Assembly: GCA_016790225.1 (NCBI GenBank)
Contig: JAEUOZ010000061.1
Span: forward strand, 40,575-104,574
Direction: 5' to 3'
Length of the DNA: 64,000 nucleotides
Origin: Rubrivivax sp.
GTDB taxonomy: Bacteria; Pseudomonadota; Gammaproteobacteria; Burkholderiales; Burkholderiaceae
Shown here: piece by piece, positions 38,166 through 50,261 of the stretch
How positions within the stretch are numbered: position 1 is the first letter of the stretch
Layout: each line of letters starts with the position of its first letter
The notes under the pieces: model-generated
Told to the model about the DNA's origin: nothing
Seen by the model: only the letters and a program-made list of their open reading frames with translations
The model's database searches: none
Made by a program: the position numbers and the translations under genes

Positions 38166-38842
38166 ATGATCAAGCTCATCGTCGGCCTGGGCAACCCGGG
38201 CACCGAGTACGAGGCCACCCGGCACAACGCCGGCTTCTGGTGGGTGGATGCGGCCGCTCGCGCCCTGGGCGCGCGCCTGGTGGCCGAGCGCGCCTACTTC
38301 GGGCTCGTGGCCCGCGTGAACCGTCCCGAAGGGCCGCTGTGGTTGCTGCAGCCGCAAACCTTCATGAATCTGTCGGGCAAATCGGTCGCTGCGCTGGCGC
38401 GCTTCTTCAAGATCGCGCCGCCGGAGATCCTGGTGGTGCACGACGAGCTGGATCTGCCCACCGGCCAGCTCAAGCTCAAGCAAGGCGGCGGCCATGGCGG
38501 CCACAACGGCCTGCGTGATCTGCACGCGCAGCTGGGCAGCGCCGACTACTGGCGCCTGCGCTTGGGCATCGGCCATCCGGGCACCAAGGCCGAGGTGGTG
38601 GACTATGTGCTGCGCAAGCCCCCCAGCGATCAGCGCGAGGCCATCGAGAAGGCCATCATCGATTCGCTGGCCGCTCTGGATCTGCTGATCGGTGGCCAGA
38701 TGGACAAGGCCGTGATGAAGCTGCACGCCAAGCCGCCACGTCCCAAGCCGCCCCGCCCCGTGGCTGCGCCCCTGCCGGCCGCGCCCGCTGCGGCCGCTGC
38801 GGCCGAAGGCCTGCCGCACCCGAAGCCCGAAGGTTCCGAGCC

Positions 38843-38846
<4 letters not shown>
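38166..38846 (+). CDS. pth: Peptidyl-tRNA hydrolase
   Basis: Releases peptides from prematurely dropped peptidyl-tRNA. The 226 residues include [19 protein letters not shown] (catalytic His20, Asn10), [37 protein letters not shown] and RLGIGHPG. The last about 38 residues form a Pro/Ala/Lys-rich tail not needed in the family, whose members are usually near 190-200 residues. The ATG at 38166 is the family start; an open frame continues upstream without similarity. The next gene starts inside its stop (ATGA). Confidence 0.95.
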
Positions 38847-40122
<1,276 letters not shown>

Positions 40123-40203
40123 GTCGCTCGCTCCTGTGCGCGTCGCTCGGGCTGTGGTTTCCGGCGCGCAGTGTATGCGGGCCCTCGCGGCCGCCGGCTG
40201 GGC

Positions 40204-40787
40204 TCAACCCGTACGGCGCAGCAGGTGGGCGTGCACCTGACCGGCCTTCAGATCGCGGTGCAGCACCAGGCCCTCGGGCAATGTCGGCAAGGGTTGTGCG
40301 GACTCGGCGTAGACCCAGCCGCCCGGCACCACGGCCCGGGCGGCCGCCGCCAGCGCCGGCAGCAGCAGCTCGCTGTCGTAGGGCGGATCCAGGAAGATCA
40401 GCTCGAAGCTGGCCTCTGCCGCGGCGCGCAGCGAGCTCAGCCCATCGCCGCGCTGCAGCCGCAGCACCTCGGCCGCGCCCAGCCGATCACGCGCCGCCTC
40501 CAGGCTGCGCAGCAGCACGCCTTCTCGCTCCACCAGCAGCACGGAGGCCGCGCCGCGGGACGCGGCCTCGAAGCCCAGCGCACCGCTGCCGGCGAAGGCA
40601 TCCAGGCAGCGCCAGCCGCCAAGGTCCTGGCCAAGCCAGTTGAACAGCGTTTCGCGCACCCGGTCCGGCGTAGGGCGCAAGCCGGGCCAGGCCGGCACCG
40701 GCAGCTTGCTGCGCCGCCAGCGGCCACCGATCAGCCGGACTTCCCCGGGAGGCGGCCGCCGCCCTGCGGGCCGGGGCTTCGGTGTTG

Positions 40788-40791
<4 letters not shown>
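40204..40791 (-). CDS. rsmD: 16S rRNA (guanine(966)-N2)-methyltransferase
   Basis: SAM-dependent methyltransferase of 195 residues acting on the small subunit. It has [31 protein letters not shown], the SAM motif [18 protein letters not shown] and the catalytic LDPPYDS. The N-terminus is Pro/Arg-rich. Its start overlaps the hisF stop by four bases, so rsmD-coaD-ferredoxin may be transcribed as the tail of the histidine operon, in the place where hisI and hisE are normally found. Confidence 0.95.
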
Positions 40792-41567
<776 letters not shown>

Positions 41568-41620
41568 GCGTTGTTCCGTTATGCAGACACGATGATGCGG
41601 CCCCGGCGGCCGCGGGCCGA

Positions 41621-42364
41621 TCAGCTGGCGACCAGCTCGTCGGCGCGGCGCTGGGCGCTGCGGAAATCCAGCGCGCCGTTGTAGATGGCCCGGCCACAGA
41701 TCACGCCGCCCACACCTTCGCCCTGCACTTCGCACAGGCGCTCGATGTCGGGCAGGCCCGCCAGGCCGCCGGAGGCGATCACGGGAATCGACAGCGCCTG
41801 CGCCAGCTTGACGGTCGCCTCGATGTTGATGCCGGTGAGCATGCCGTCGCGGCCGATGTCGGTGTAGATCACCGCCTCGACGCCGTAGTCCTCGAACTTG
41901 CGCGCGAGGTCGATCACCTCGTGCCCGGTGAGCTTGCTCCAGCCGTCGGTGGCGACCTTGCCGTCCTTCGCGTCCAGGCCCACGATGATGTGTCCGCCGA
42001 AGGCCGTGCAGGCGTCCTTGAGGAAGCCGGGGCTCTTGACCGCTGCGGTGCCGATGATCACGTAGCTGATGCCGTCGTCCAGGTAGCGCTCGATCGTATC
42101 CAGATCGCGGATGCCACCGCCCAGCTGCACCGGAATCTGGCCGTTGACTTCGGCCAGGATGCTCTTGACCGCGCCTTCGTTGACGGGCTTGCCGGCAAAG
42201 GCACCGTTCAGATCGACCAGGTGCAGGCGGCGGGCGCCGGACTCCAGCCAGCGGCGCGCCATCGCGGCCGGATCCTCGCCGAAGGTGGTGGCAGACGACA
42301 TCTCGCCGCGCTCCAGGCGCACGCAATGGCCGTCCTTCAGGTCGATGGCCGGAATCAGCAGCAT
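41621..42364 (-). CDS. hisA: ProFAR isomerase (HisA)
   Basis: 1-(5-phosphoribosyl)-5-[(5-phosphoribosylamino)methylideneamino] imidazole-4-carboxamide isomerase, 247 residues, (beta/alpha)8 barrel. Catalytic Asp8 is in [10 protein letters not shown], the second acid in [10 protein letters not shown], and phosphate sites are [10 protein letters not shown] and [10 protein letters not shown]. The start at 42364 matches the family; the longer frame upstream is not conserved. It lies 53 bases upstream of hisF and 83 bases downstream of hisH. Confidence 0.97.
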   Translation of the reverse strand: MLLIPAIDLKDGHCVRLERGEMSSATTFGEDPAAMARRWLESGARRLHLVDLNGAFAGKPVNEGAVKSILAEVNGQIPVQLGGGIRDLDTIERYLDDGISYVIIGTAAVKSPGFLKDACTAFGGHIIVGLDAKDGKVATDGWSKLTGHEVIDLARKFEDYGVEAVIYTDIGRDGMLTGINIEATVKLAQALSIPVIASGGLAGLPDIERLCEVQGEGVGGVICGRAIYNGALDFRSAQRRADELVAS

Positions 42365-42447
42365 GGCTTGTGCAACGCAGTTGAGGGGTTGGAGACAGCG
42401 CGCACCCGGCAGCTCAGCCTGCGTGCGCGGCAAGGGGGCGCGGAGCC

Positions 42448-43092
42448 TCAGGGATTCCAGTTCAGGAAATTGCGGTACAGCGCCAGACCCTGCCGGGCGC
42501 TCTTCTCGGGGTGGAACTGAGTGGCAAAAATGTTATCCCTGGCCACCGCGCAGGTAAAGCGGCCACCGTAATCGCACTCGCCGGCCATGTGCGCAGCCAC
42601 ATCCGGGCGCGCAAAGTAGCTGTGGACGAAATAGAACCACGCGCCGTCGGGCACGCCGGCCCACAAGGGGTGATCGAGCTGATGCACCTGGTTCCAGCCC
42701 ATCTGCGGGACCTTGTAGCGGCTGCCGTCGGGCTGCAGCTGCCCTTCCAGACGGAAGCGCAGCACGCGCCCGGGAATCAGCCCGAGCCCCGGGGTGTCCT
42801 GCTCCTCGCTGTGATCCAGCAGCATCTGCATGCCCACGCACACGCCCATCAGCGGCTTGCTCGCAGCCGCCTGCAGCACAGCCTCCTTCAGGCCGGAATC
42901 GTGCAGCTCGCGCATGCAGTCGCGCATCGCGCCCTGGCCCGGCAGCACCACGCGCTCGGCCGCCAGCACCTCTTCCGGTCGGGCGGTGACGATGACCTCC
43001 ACCGACGCCTCGCGCGCCACATGCGCCACCGCCTGCGACACCGAGCGCAGGTTGCCCATGCCGTAGTCGACGACGGCCACCGTGCGTGTCAC
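42448..43092 (-). CDS. hisH: Imidazole glycerol phosphate synthase, glutaminase subunit
   Basis: Class I glutamine amidotransferase of 214 residues delivering ammonia to HisF. The N-terminus [14 protein letters not shown], oxyanion segment [13 protein letters not shown], nucleophile Cys85 in [10 protein letters not shown], and the His/Glu of TQFHPEKSA are present. The start is the GTG at 43092, which overlaps the hisB stop as GTGA; no ATG gives a sensible N-terminus. Confidence 0.96.
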   Translation of the reverse strand: MTRTVAVVDYGMGNLRSVSQAVAHVAREASVEVIVTARPEEVLAAERVVLPGQGAMRDCMRELHDSGLKEAVLQAAASKPLMGVCVGMQMLLDHSEEQDTPGLGLIPGRVLRFRLEGQLQPDGSRYKVPQMGWNQVHQLDHPLWAGVPDGAWFYFVHSYFARPDVAAHMAGECDYGGRFTCAVARDNIFATQFHPEKSARQGLALYRNFLNWNP

Positions 43093-43679
43093 AGCGAGCC
43101 TTTGGTGCTGGGAATCAGGCCCGGCGCGCGCGGATCGGGTGTCAGGGCCATGCGCAGCGCACGCGCAAAGGCCTTGAAGACCGTCTCGCACTGGTGGTGC
43201 GCGTTGTCGCCCTTGAGGTTGTCGATGTGCAGCGTGACCATCGCATGGTTGGCGAAGCCCTGGAAGAACTCGAAGGTCAGCTGGGTATCGAAGCCGCCGA
43301 TCATGCCGGCCTTGAAGGGCACGTCCATGTGCAGCCCCGGCCGGCCGGAAAAATCGATCACCACGCGTGACAGCGCCTCGTCCAGCGGCACGTAGGCGTG
43401 CCCGTAGCGCGCGATGCCGCGCTTGTCGCCCACGGCCTGGGCAACCGCCATGCCCAGCGTGATGCCCACGTCTTCCACCGTGTGGTGGCCGTCGATGTGC
43501 AGATCGCCCTGCGCATCGATCTGCAGATCGATCAAGCCGTGGCGTGCGATCTGATCCAGCATGTGGTCGAAGAAGCCGATGCCGGTGGACAGCCGGGCAT
43601 CGCCCTGGCCGTCCAGATCGATCTGCACGCGGATCTGCGTTTCCTTGGTGTCGCGGCGGATGTCGGCGTTGCGCGTCAT
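43089..43679 (-). CDS. hisB: Imidazoleglycerol-phosphate dehydratase
   Basis: Monofunctional dehydratase of 196 residues (no phosphatase domain). Metal-binding repeats are [31 protein letters not shown] and [19 protein letters not shown] (split), the usual His/Glu-rich pairs. It lies 7 bases after hisC and overlaps hisH by four bases. Confidence 0.97.
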   Translation of the reverse strand: MTRNADIRRDTKETQIRVQIDLDGQGDARLSTGIGFFDHMLDQIARHGLIDLQIDAQGDLHIDGHHTVEDVGITLGMAVAQAVGDKRGIARYGHAYVPLDEALSRVVIDFSGRPGLHMDVPFKAGMIGGFDTQLTFEFFQGFANHAMVTLHIDNLKGDNAHHQCETVFKAFARALRMALTPDPRAPGLIPSTKGSL

Positions 43680-43686
43680 GGCGGCA

Positions 43687-44784
43687 TCAGGCTTTCTGGA
43701 CGATGTCCTGCAGCGCGCTGATCAGCGCGGCGTTCTCGGGCGGTGTGCCCACGGTCAGGCGCAGACAGCCGGCCAGCAGCGGGTGCAGGCCGGAGACGTT
43801 CTTCACCAGGATGCCGCGCGCCTTCAGTTCGGCAAACACGCGGGCGGCCTCGGGCAGCCGCACCAGCACCATGTTGGCGTCACTGCGGAACGGCTGCGCG
43901 CCGGGCAGCGCCTGCAGCGCCGCCTGCAGCCGCTCGCGCTGCAGGACGATGCTGCGCGCCTGCTCGGCATAGACCGGGGCATGCTCCAGCGCAAACAGCG
44001 CGGTCTCGGCATTGAGCACGCCGATGTTGAAGGGCGGGCGCAGCTTGTCGATCTCCTGCACCAGGGCAGCGCGGCCCATCAGATAGCCGATGCGCACACC
44101 GGCCAGGCCGAACTTGCTCATCGTGCGCATCACCAGCACATGCTCATGGCGCGCCAGCAGGCCCATCGCATCGCGTTCGGCAAAGGGCTGATAGGCCTCG
44201 TCCATCACCAGCAGGCCGCGCTGCTCGGCCATCGCCAGGGCCAGGCGTTCGATCACCTCGGCATCCCACAGGTTGGCCGTGGGGTTGTTGGGATAGGCCA
44301 GGTACACCAGCGCGGGGCGGTGCTCGGCAATCGCGCGCAGCAGGGCGGGCTCGTCCAGCTCGAAATCCGGCGTGAGCGGCACGCCCACGAAGCGGATGCC
44401 CTGCAGCTGCGCCGACATGCCGTACATCACGAAGCTGGGCAGCGGCGACAGGAAGACCGCACCCGGCACGTCACAGGCCATCGAGAGCATCGTGATGATC
44501 TCGTCGCTGCCATTGCCCAGCGTCAGCGCGCAGCCTTCGGGCAGGCCGGCATGCAGCGCCAGCGCACGACGCAGATCGTCCGTGCGTTCGGCCGGGTAGC
44601 GGTTGATCGCCACCTCGGCCAGGCGCTCGCCCAGCGCCTGGCGAAGCGGCGGCGGCAGTCGATGCGGGTTCTCCATCGTGTCCAGCTTGATCATGCCGGC
44701 GCTGGGTTGCACCGCGTAGGCATGCATCGAGCTCACGTCCTGGCGCAGCACGCGCGCCATCGTCTGCTGCAGCAAGGGCGTCAT
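43687..44784 (-). CDS. hisC: Histidinol-phosphate aminotransferase
   Basis: PLP-dependent class II aminotransferase of 365 residues. [57 protein letters not shown] and the PLP-binding Lys224 in [14 protein letters not shown] are present. Its start overlaps the hisD-GNAT stop by four bases, so translation is coupled to the fusion gene. Confidence 0.97.
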   Translation of the reverse strand: MTPLLQQTMARVLRQDVSSMHAYAVQPSAGMIKLDTMENPHRLPPPLRQALGERLAEVAINRYPAERTDDLRRALALHAGLPEGCALTLGNGSDEIITMLSMACDVPGAVFLSPLPSFVMYGMSAQLQGIRFVGVPLTPDFELDEPALLRAIAEHRPALVYLAYPNNPTANLWDAEVIERLALAMAEQRGLLVMDEAYQPFAERDAMGLLARHEHVLVMRTMSKFGLAGVRIGYLMGRAALVQEIDKLRPPFNIGVLNAETALFALEHAPVYAEQARSIVLQRERLQAALQALPGAQPFRSDANMVLVRLPEAARVFAELKARGILVKNVSGLHPLLAGCLRLTVGTPPENAALISALQDIVQKA

Positions 44785-46658
44785 GGATGGCCTCCGTCCG
44801 CCGGGTGGTCCAGTACCAGGCGCATCTTCGCTTCGCCGTCATCGATCTCGCCGGTAGGGACAAAGCCCAGGCGGCCGTAGAACGCAGCTGCCGCCGTGTT
44901 GCCGACGACGTGGGACAGGCCCACCTGCGCACGCCCCAGGCGACGCGCCTCCTCGATGACCCAGGCCATCGCCTGGCGGCCATGACCCTTGCCTTGATGA
45001 GACGCGTCGATCATCAGGCGCCAGACGGTCAGCTCGTCGGCGGGCGTGTCCCGGTCGCCGCGGGCGTCGTAGAGCAGCAGAAAGCCGACCGGCTGGCCCT
45101 GGTCGTACAGACCCAGGGGCCGGCCCAGCGGCTCGTAGGCCGCCTGCGCCAGCGAGCGCACCACCGGCGCCACGAACCCCCGCTGATCGGCCGCCACCTC
45201 CAGCTTCATCAGCGCCTCGCAGTTGTCGGCGCTCACCGGGCGCACCTCGAAACCGGACACCGCGTCGGGGCCGGCCGCCGGTTCAGGGCCGCCCGGCGCC
45301 TGCAGCCGCATCTCGGCCGCCCGCGCATGGGCCTGCAGGCCTTCGCCGTAGGCCAGCTCGGCCGCAATCGGGCCCAGCACCTGCGCGCCAGCCGCGCTGA
45401 CCTCGATCAGGCTGCTGCGCTTCTGGAAGTCATAGACACCCAGCGGCGAGCTGAAGCGCGCCGTGCCTGAGGTGGGCAGCACGTGGTTCGGGCCGGCGCA
45501 GTAATCGCCCAGGCTCTCGCTGGTGAAGGCGCCGAGGAAGATCGCGCCCGCGTGCTTGAGCAGCGGCTCCCAGCGCCGAGGCTCGCGCGAGCTGACTTCC
45601 AGGTGCTCCGGCGCGATGCGGTTGCTGATCGTGCAGGCTTCTTCCATGGACCGCGTGAGGATCAGCGCGCCGCGGCCTTCGAGCGAGGCGCGGATCACGG
45701 CCTGGCGCGGCATCTGCGGCAGCAGGCGTTCGATCTCTTGCTGCACGGCGGCGATGTAGCCGGCATCCGGGCACAGCAGGATGCTCTGCGCCAGCTCGTC
45801 GTGCTCGGCCTGGCTGAAGAGATCCATCGCCACCCAGTCCGGCGGCGTGCTGCCATCGGCCAGCACCAGGATCTCGCTCGGGCCGGCGATCATGTCGATG
45901 CCGACCTGCCCGAAGACGCGCCGCTTGGCGCTGGCCACGTAGGCATTGCCCGGGCCGGTGATCTTGTCCACGCGCGGCACGCTGGCCGTGCCGTAGGCCA
46001 GGGCCGCGACAGCCTGTGCGCCACCGATCGTGAAGACACGCGTCACGCCAGCCACGGCCGCGGCGGCCAGCACCAGCTCATTGCGCTCGCCGCGGGTGGC
46101 GCTGGCACTGCCGCTGCCACCCGTGGCCACGCTGCCCCGCACCGGCGTGGGCACGACCATGATGATCTCGGCGACGCCCGCCACATGGGCCGGCACCGCA
46201 TTCATGATCAGGCTGGAGGGATACGCCGCCTTGCCACCCGGCACATAGATGCCCACGCGGTCCAGCGGCGTGACCTTCTGGCCCAGCCGCGTGCCATCGG
46301 CATCCTGGTATTGCCAGCTGCGGCCACAGGCATCGAGCTGGCGCTGATGGTAGGCACGCACCCGGGCAGCGGCCTGTTCCAGCGCAGCGCGCTGCGCCGG
46401 CGAGATGGCCTGCAAGGCGGCCTGAAGCTCATCCGGCCCGATTTCCAGATCGGCCATCGATCGCGCCTGCAGGCCGTCGAAGCGCGCCGTGCAGTCGAGC
46501 ACGGCGGCGTCGCCGCGCCTTCGCACATCGTCCAGGATCTCCGCTACGCGCTCTTCGATCGCGTTGTCGGTCTCGGCCGACCAGTGCAGCACGCGCTGGA
46601 ACTCGGCTTCGAAACCTTCCGCTGCGGTGGACAGTTGGCGCAGGCGCAGCGGGTTCAT
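44781..46658 (-). CDS. hisD: Histidinol dehydrogenase fused to a C-terminal GNAT acetyltransferase
   Basis: A single 625-residue frame. Residues 1-452 are histidinol dehydrogenase, the last two steps of histidine synthesis. Zinc ligands Gln283, His286, Asp385 and His444 and the catalytic Glu351/His352 are all in place, with [17 protein letters not shown] and [11 protein letters not shown]. Residues 173-189 are a Gly/Ser/Thr/Ala-rich insertion. After a Pro/Gly/Ala linker (453-469) follows a complete GNAT domain (about 470-616). It has [15 protein letters not shown] with the acetyl-CoA loop QGKGHG at 555-560, and [17 protein letters not shown], resembling diamine/spermidine acetyltransferases of the BltD type. 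HisD proteins normally end near 430-450 residues. The ATG overlaps the hisG stop and the stop overlaps hisC, so the fusion is part of the operon. Confidence 0.94.
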   Translation of the reverse strand: MNPLRLRQLSTAAEGFEAEFQRVLHWSAETDNAIEERVAEILDDVRRRGDAAVLDCTARFDGLQARSMADLEIGPDELQAALQAISPAQRAALEQAAARVRAYHQRQLDACGRSWQYQDADGTRLGQKVTPLDRVGIYVPGGKAAYPSSLIMNAVPAHVAGVAEIIMVVPTPVRGSVATGGSGSASATRGERNELVLAAAAVAGVTRVFTIGGAQAVAALAYGTASVPRVDKITGPGNAYVASAKRRVFGQVGIDMIAGPSEILVLADGSTPPDWVAMDLFSQAEHDELAQSILLCPDAGYIAAVQQEIERLLPQMPRQAVIRASLEGRGALILTRSMEEACTISNRIAPEHLEVSSREPRRWEPLLKHAGAIFLGAFTSESLGDYCAGPNHVLPTSGTARFSSPLGVYDFQKRSSLIEVSAAGAQVLGPIAAELAYGEGLQAHARAAEMRLQAPGGPEPAAGPDAVSGFEVRPVSADNCEALMKLEVAADQRGFVAPVVRSLAQAAYEPLGRPLGLYDQGQPVGFLLLYDARGDRDTPADELTVWRLMIDASHQGKGHGRQAMAWVIEEARRLGRAQVGLSHVVGNTAAAAFYGRLGFVPTGEIDDGEAKMRLVLDHPADGGHP

Positions 46659-47299
46659 GCGCCGGCCTCCACCGCACGTGCAAAGGCGTCGATCAGCGTG
46701 CGGATCGGCTTGCGCTTGAGCTTGAGCGCCGCCTGGTTGACCACCAGCCGCGAACTGATCTCCATGATCTTCTCCACCTCCACCAGGTGATTGGCCTTCA
46801 GCGTGGAGCCGGTGGACACGAGATCGACGATGGCGTCGGCCAGGCCCGTCAGCGGCGCCAGCTCCATCGAGCCATACAGCTTGATCAGATCGACGTGCAC
46901 GCCCTTGTCGCTGAAGTGCTGTCGCGCGATGCCGGTGTACTTGGTGGCCACGCGGATGCGCGAACCCTGCCGCACGGCGCTCTCATAGTCGAAATCGGTG
47001 CGCACCGCGACACTCATGCGGCAGCGCGCGATGCGCAGGTCCAGCGGCCGGTACAGGCCGACATCGCTGTGCTCCAGCAAGGTGTCCAGCCCCGCCACGC
47101 CCAGATCGGCACCGCCGTATTGCACGTAGGTGGGCACATCGGAGGCGCGCACCAGCACCACGCGCACATCCTCGCGGTTGGTGGGCAGGATGAGCTTGCG
47201 GCTGTGCTCGGGATCCTCGGTCACCTCGATGCCGGCGGACCGCAGCAGCGGCAGGGTCTCGTCGAAGATGCGGCCCTTGGACAAGGCGAGCGTGATCAT
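46655..47299 (-). CDS. hisG: ATP phosphoribosyltransferase, short form
   Basis: First enzyme of histidine synthesis, joining PRPP and ATP. At 214 residues it is the short form, which needs the regulatory subunit HisZ; no hisZ is in the window. Motifs are [39 protein letters not shown] (split), the PRPP loop [12 protein letters not shown] and [13 protein letters not shown]. The start at 47299 gives the usual [10 protein letters not shown]. It is the promoter-proximal his gene, 159 bases after bolA. Confidence 0.96.
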   Translation of the reverse strand: MITLALSKGRIFDETLPLLRSAGIEVTEDPEHSRKLILPTNREDVRVVLVRASDVPTYVQYGGADLGVAGLDTLLEHSDVGLYRPLDLRIARCRMSVAVRTDFDYESAVRQGSRIRVATKYTGIARQHFSDKGVHVDLIKLYGSMELAPLTGLADAIVDLVSTGSTLKANHLVEVEKIMEISSRLVVNQAALKLKRKPIRTLIDAFARAVEAGA

Positions 47300-47458
47300 C
47301 GGCGGCACTCCACGGCGCGCGGGATCGGGGTCGACATCGGGGGCATGGTCATGAGCCTGTAGCAATGCAGTGTCGGGTGACTGCGGCTCGATGAAGGTGG
47401 CTCGGGAGATCGCCGGGGTCAGGCGCGCGGGCCACCCGCAGCGCGCCGCGGGCGGACG

Positions 47459-47752
47459 TCAGCGGTGATGGTGATGCAGGCCCTGCGCGCCGGGCACGGC
47501 CGCGCCTTCAGGCGAAGCAGCAAATTCGGCGGGGGTCAGCGTCTTCATGGACAGCGCGTGGATCTGTTCGCGCATTCTATCGCCCAGGGCTGCATAGACC
47601 CGCTGGTGGCGGCGCACGCGGGCCAGACCCTCGAACTCCGCGGACACGATGGTGGCAAAGAAGTGCCGGCCATCGCCTTCGACCTGCAGATGCGCGCAAG
47701 GCAGACTGGCGGCGATGAAGCCTTGGACATCTTGGGGGGTGGGATCGGCCAT
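47459..47752 (-). CDS. BolA family protein
   Basis: A 97-residue BolA/IbaG-type protein. The conserved core is ATIVSAEFEGLARVRRHQRVY (split) followed by HALSMKTLTPAEF, and the C-terminus ends in a His-rich LHHHHR. The conserved His in RRHQ could share an iron-sulfur cluster with a monothiol glutaredoxin, as known for the family. It lies 33 bases after the ABC-2 permease gene and precedes hisG, where murA is usually inserted in related genomes. Confidence 0.88.
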   Translation of the reverse strand: MADPTPQDVQGFIAASLPCAHLQVEGDGRHFFATIVSAEFEGLARVRRHQRVYAALGDRMREQIHALSMKTLTPAEFAASPEGAAVPGAQGLHHHHR

Positions 47753-47785
47753 GACGGAATTATCGCGGCGCACCTGCGCCGCCGC

Positions 47786-48610
47786 TTACGAGCGGATCTT
47801 GTACCCGCGCTGCAGCAGGTGCAATGCGATGCCGGCCACCAGCAGGAAGCTCGAGCCCACCACGGCCAGGCTGATCCAGGGGCTCACGTCGCTGATGCCG
47901 AAGAAGCCGCGCCGGAAGCCATCGATCATGTAGAAGAACGGGTTCAGGTGGCTCACGGTCTGCCACACGCCGGGCAGCGAGTGCACCGAATAGAACACGC
48001 CGGACAGAAAGGTCATGGGCATGATCACGAAGTTCTGGAAGGCCGCCAGCTGATCGAACTTCTCCGCCCACAGGCCGGCGATCAGGCCCAGGCTGCCGAG
48101 CATCGCCGCGCCCAGCGCCGCGAAGACGACGATCCAGACCGGCTCAGCCAGCAGCGGCGGCGCAAACCACACGGTCACCGCGAGCACGCCCAGACCCACC
48201 ACGAGGCCACGCGCGATGGACGCCCCCACATAGGCAACGAACCAGGCCAGCGGCGACAGCGGTGCCACGAGCAGGAAGACCAGGTTGCCCGTGATCTTGC
48301 TCTGGATCAGCGAGCTGGAGCTGTTGGCAAAGGCGTTCTGCAGCACGCTCATCATCACCAGCCCCGGAATCAGGAAGCTCGTGTAGCCCACGCCGGGATA
48401 GACCTGCACATGGTCTTCCAGCACGTGACCAAAGATCAGCAGATAGAGCACGGCCGTGAGCACGGGCGCGGCCACCGTCTGGAAGGCCACCTTCCAGAAA
48501 CGCAGCACCTCCTTGCGGAACAGCGTGCCCGCGCCGGCCAGCAAGGGGGCTGCCACTGCGGTGGAGCGTTGGGCCATCGCGGGGCGGCTCTCGCTGCGAT
48601 CGGCGCTCAT
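47786..48610 (-). CDS. ABC-2 type exporter permease
   Basis: Integral membrane protein of 274 residues with six hydrophobic segments. RKEVLRFWKVAFQTVAAP (N-terminal helix), FLIPGLVMMSVLQNAF and GVFYSVHSLPGVW with LNPFFYMIDGFRRGFFG are typical of ABC-2 (NodJ/YadH-like) permeases. The start at 48610 overlaps the ATPase stop by four bases. The ATPase-permease-bolA order is conserved upstream of his genes in betaproteobacteria. Substrate unknown. Confidence 0.9.
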   Translation of the reverse strand: MSADRSESRPAMAQRSTAVAAPLLAGAGTLFRKEVLRFWKVAFQTVAAPVLTAVLYLLIFGHVLEDHVQVYPGVGYTSFLIPGLVMMSVLQNAFANSSSSLIQSKITGNLVFLLVAPLSPLAWFVAYVGASIARGLVVGLGVLAVTVWFAPPLLAEPVWIVVFAALGAAMLGSLGLIAGLWAEKFDQLAAFQNFVIMPMTFLSGVFYSVHSLPGVWQTVSHLNPFFYMIDGFRRGFFGISDVSPWISLAVVGSSFLLVAGIALHLLQRGYKIRS

Positions 48611-49518
48611 GCTGCGGCCCCGGCCGACATGATGTCCAGGAAGACGTCCTCGAGATCGGCGCGCCCGATCTCCAGATCCTCCACGCGCACACCGGCACTG
48701 CGCAGCAGCGCCAGCGAGGTTTCGACCGCGGAGGCATCCTGCGCCGTGAGCTGGACGATGCGGCCCGTCACGCGGGCGTGGCCGGCCAGCGCCGCGGGCA
48801 GGGCATCGTCGGTCTTGAAGCGCAGCATCGTGTGCGCCTTGCCGGCCAGCAGTGCCGAGGTCTTGTCCAGCGCCACCACGCGGCCCTGCTTGAGCATCGC
48901 GATGCGACCGCACAGTGCCTCGGCCTCTTCCAGGTAGTGCGTGGTCAGCAGCACCGTGTGCCCTTCGCGGTTGAGCCGCGCGATGAACTTCCAGAGGGTC
49001 TGGCGCAGCTCGACATCCACACCCGCGGTGGGCTCGTCCAGCACGATGACGGGCGGCCGGTGCACCAGCGCCTGGGCCACCAGCACGCGCCGCTTCATGC
49101 CGCCCGAGAGTTGCCGCATGTTGGCCTGGGCCTTGTCGGCCAGACCCAGCTCGGCCAGCACCTCATCGATCCAGGCTTCGTTGCCCTTCACGCCGAAATA
49201 GCCGCTCTGGATGCGCAGCGTCTCGCGCACGCTGAAGAAGGGATCGAAGACCAGCTCCTGCGGCACGATGCCCAGCGACCGGCGCGCGGCCGCATAGTCG
49301 GCCACCACCTCATGGCCCATCACGCGCACGCTGCCTTCCGTGGCCCGCGTGAGGCCGGCCAGGATGCTGATCAAGGTGGTCTTGCCCGCGCCATTGGGGC
49401 CTAGCAGGCCGAAGAATTCACCCGGCTCGATATCGAAGCTCACGCCGTCCAGCGCACGCGTGCTGCCCCTGGCGCCGCTGTAGGTCTTGCCGACGCGTTG
49501 AAACTGGATGGCGGGCAT
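48607..49518 (-). CDS. ABC exporter ATPase (YadG-like)
   Basis: ATPase of 303 residues for the ABC-2 permease. Walker A is LLGPNGAGKTT, Q-loop GIVPQEL, signature LSGGMKRRVL, Walker B VIVLDEPTAGVD and H-loop LLTTHYLEEAE. The C-terminal about 80 residues form the extra domain seen in YadG-type exporters. It is divergent from a TetR gene with 35 bases between starts, so that regulator may control it. Confidence 0.93.
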   Translation of the reverse strand: MPAIQFQRVGKTYSGARGSTRALDGVSFDIEPGEFFGLLGPNGAGKTTLISILAGLTRATEGSVRVMGHEVVADYAAARRSLGIVPQELVFDPFFSVRETLRIQSGYFGVKGNEAWIDEVLAELGLADKAQANMRQLSGGMKRRVLVAQALVHRPPVIVLDEPTAGVDVELRQTLWKFIARLNREGHTVLLTTHYLEEAEALCGRIAMLKQGRVVALDKTSALLAGKAHTMLRFKTDDALPAALAGHARVTGRIVQLTAQDASAVETSLALLRSAGVRVEDLEIGRADLEDVFLDIMSAGAAA

Positions 49519-49553
49519 CGGAGCATTGTAGGCAGCGCCCCCCGGGCATCAGA

Positions 49554-50225
49554 ATGCGCACCATGGCGGCAGAAAAGAAGCGCCCGCGGCGCACGGCAGA
49601 ACGGATCCTCGAGGTCACGCTCGATCTCTTCAACCGTTTTGGCGAACCCAATGTCAGCACCACGCTGATCTCCGCCGAACTCAACATCAGCCCGGGCAAC
49701 CTCTACTACCACTACCCGGCCAAGGACGAGCTGATCAACTCGCTCTTCGGCCGCTATGAAGCGAGCCTGGACGAACTGCTGCGCGCTGCCGACGGCGTGC
49801 GCAACATCGAGGACGCCTGGCTGTTCTTCCACATGCTCTTCGAGCTGGTGTGGCAGTACCGCTTCCTCTATCGCGATCTGAACGACCTGCTCAGCAAGAA
49901 CCGCCGGCTGGAGACGCACTTCCAGTTCGTCCTCAAGCACAAGGGCAAGGCGGTGCGCGATCTGCTGGCCGGCCTCGGCCTGGGCGGCGCCGTGCGCATG
50001 GATGCCCGCGAAGCCGCGCCGGTGGCGACGGCCATGGTGGTGGTGCTGACCTACTGGCTCAGCTACGAATATGTGCGGGACCCGCGGCGTGCGCTTGAGC
50101 CCGAGAGCGCGGGCGCCGCACTGTCGCGCGGCGCGTACCACACGCTCAGCCTGCTGCTGCCCTACCTGGATGGCGAATCCCGCGCGCATCTGCATATGCT
50201 GGTCGGGCCCTACGCCGAAGCCTGA
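49554..50225 (+). CDS. TetR/AcrR-family transcriptional regulator
   Basis: A 223-residue repressor. The N-terminal helix-turn-helix is RILEVTLDLFNRFGEPNVSTTLISAELNISPGNLYYHYPAKDEL (spread over 17-60), with the tetR core ISPGNLYYHY. The rest is helical and would hold the ligand pocket. ATGs at 49554 and 49563 are both possible starts. It is divergent from the ABC exporter and convergent with dctM. Ligand and targets unknown. Confidence 0.9.
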   Translation: MRTMAAEKKRPRRTAERILEVTLDLFNRFGEPNVSTTLISAELNISPGNLYYHYPAKDELINSLFGRYEASLDELLRAADGVRNIEDAWLFFHMLFELVWQYRFLYRDLNDLLSKNRRLETHFQFVLKHKGKAVRDLLAGLGLGGAVRMDAREAAPVATAMVVVLTYWLSYEYVRDPRRALEPESAGAALSRGAYHTLSLLLPYLDGESRAHLHMLVGPYAEA

Positions 50226-50261
50226 GCCCTGCCGGCCGTCTGGCCATCGGCCAGGCCTGCG

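Noticed and set aside
45240..45320. Sequencing frameshift creating an artificial HisD-GNAT fusion
   Set aside because: Both domains are in one frame with a plausible linker, and no stop or frame change is needed to read either; the hisC overlap also fits. It remains worth confirming by re-sequencing.
47300..47458. Histidine leader peptide attenuator before hisG
   Set aside because: No run of His codons is present; the few His codons in the upstream extension are scattered and lack terminator/antiterminator stems.
50226..50261. Terminator between tetR and dctM
   Set aside because: Only a 6-bp hairpin (CTGGCC-ATC-GGCCAG) without a T run; too weak to list.
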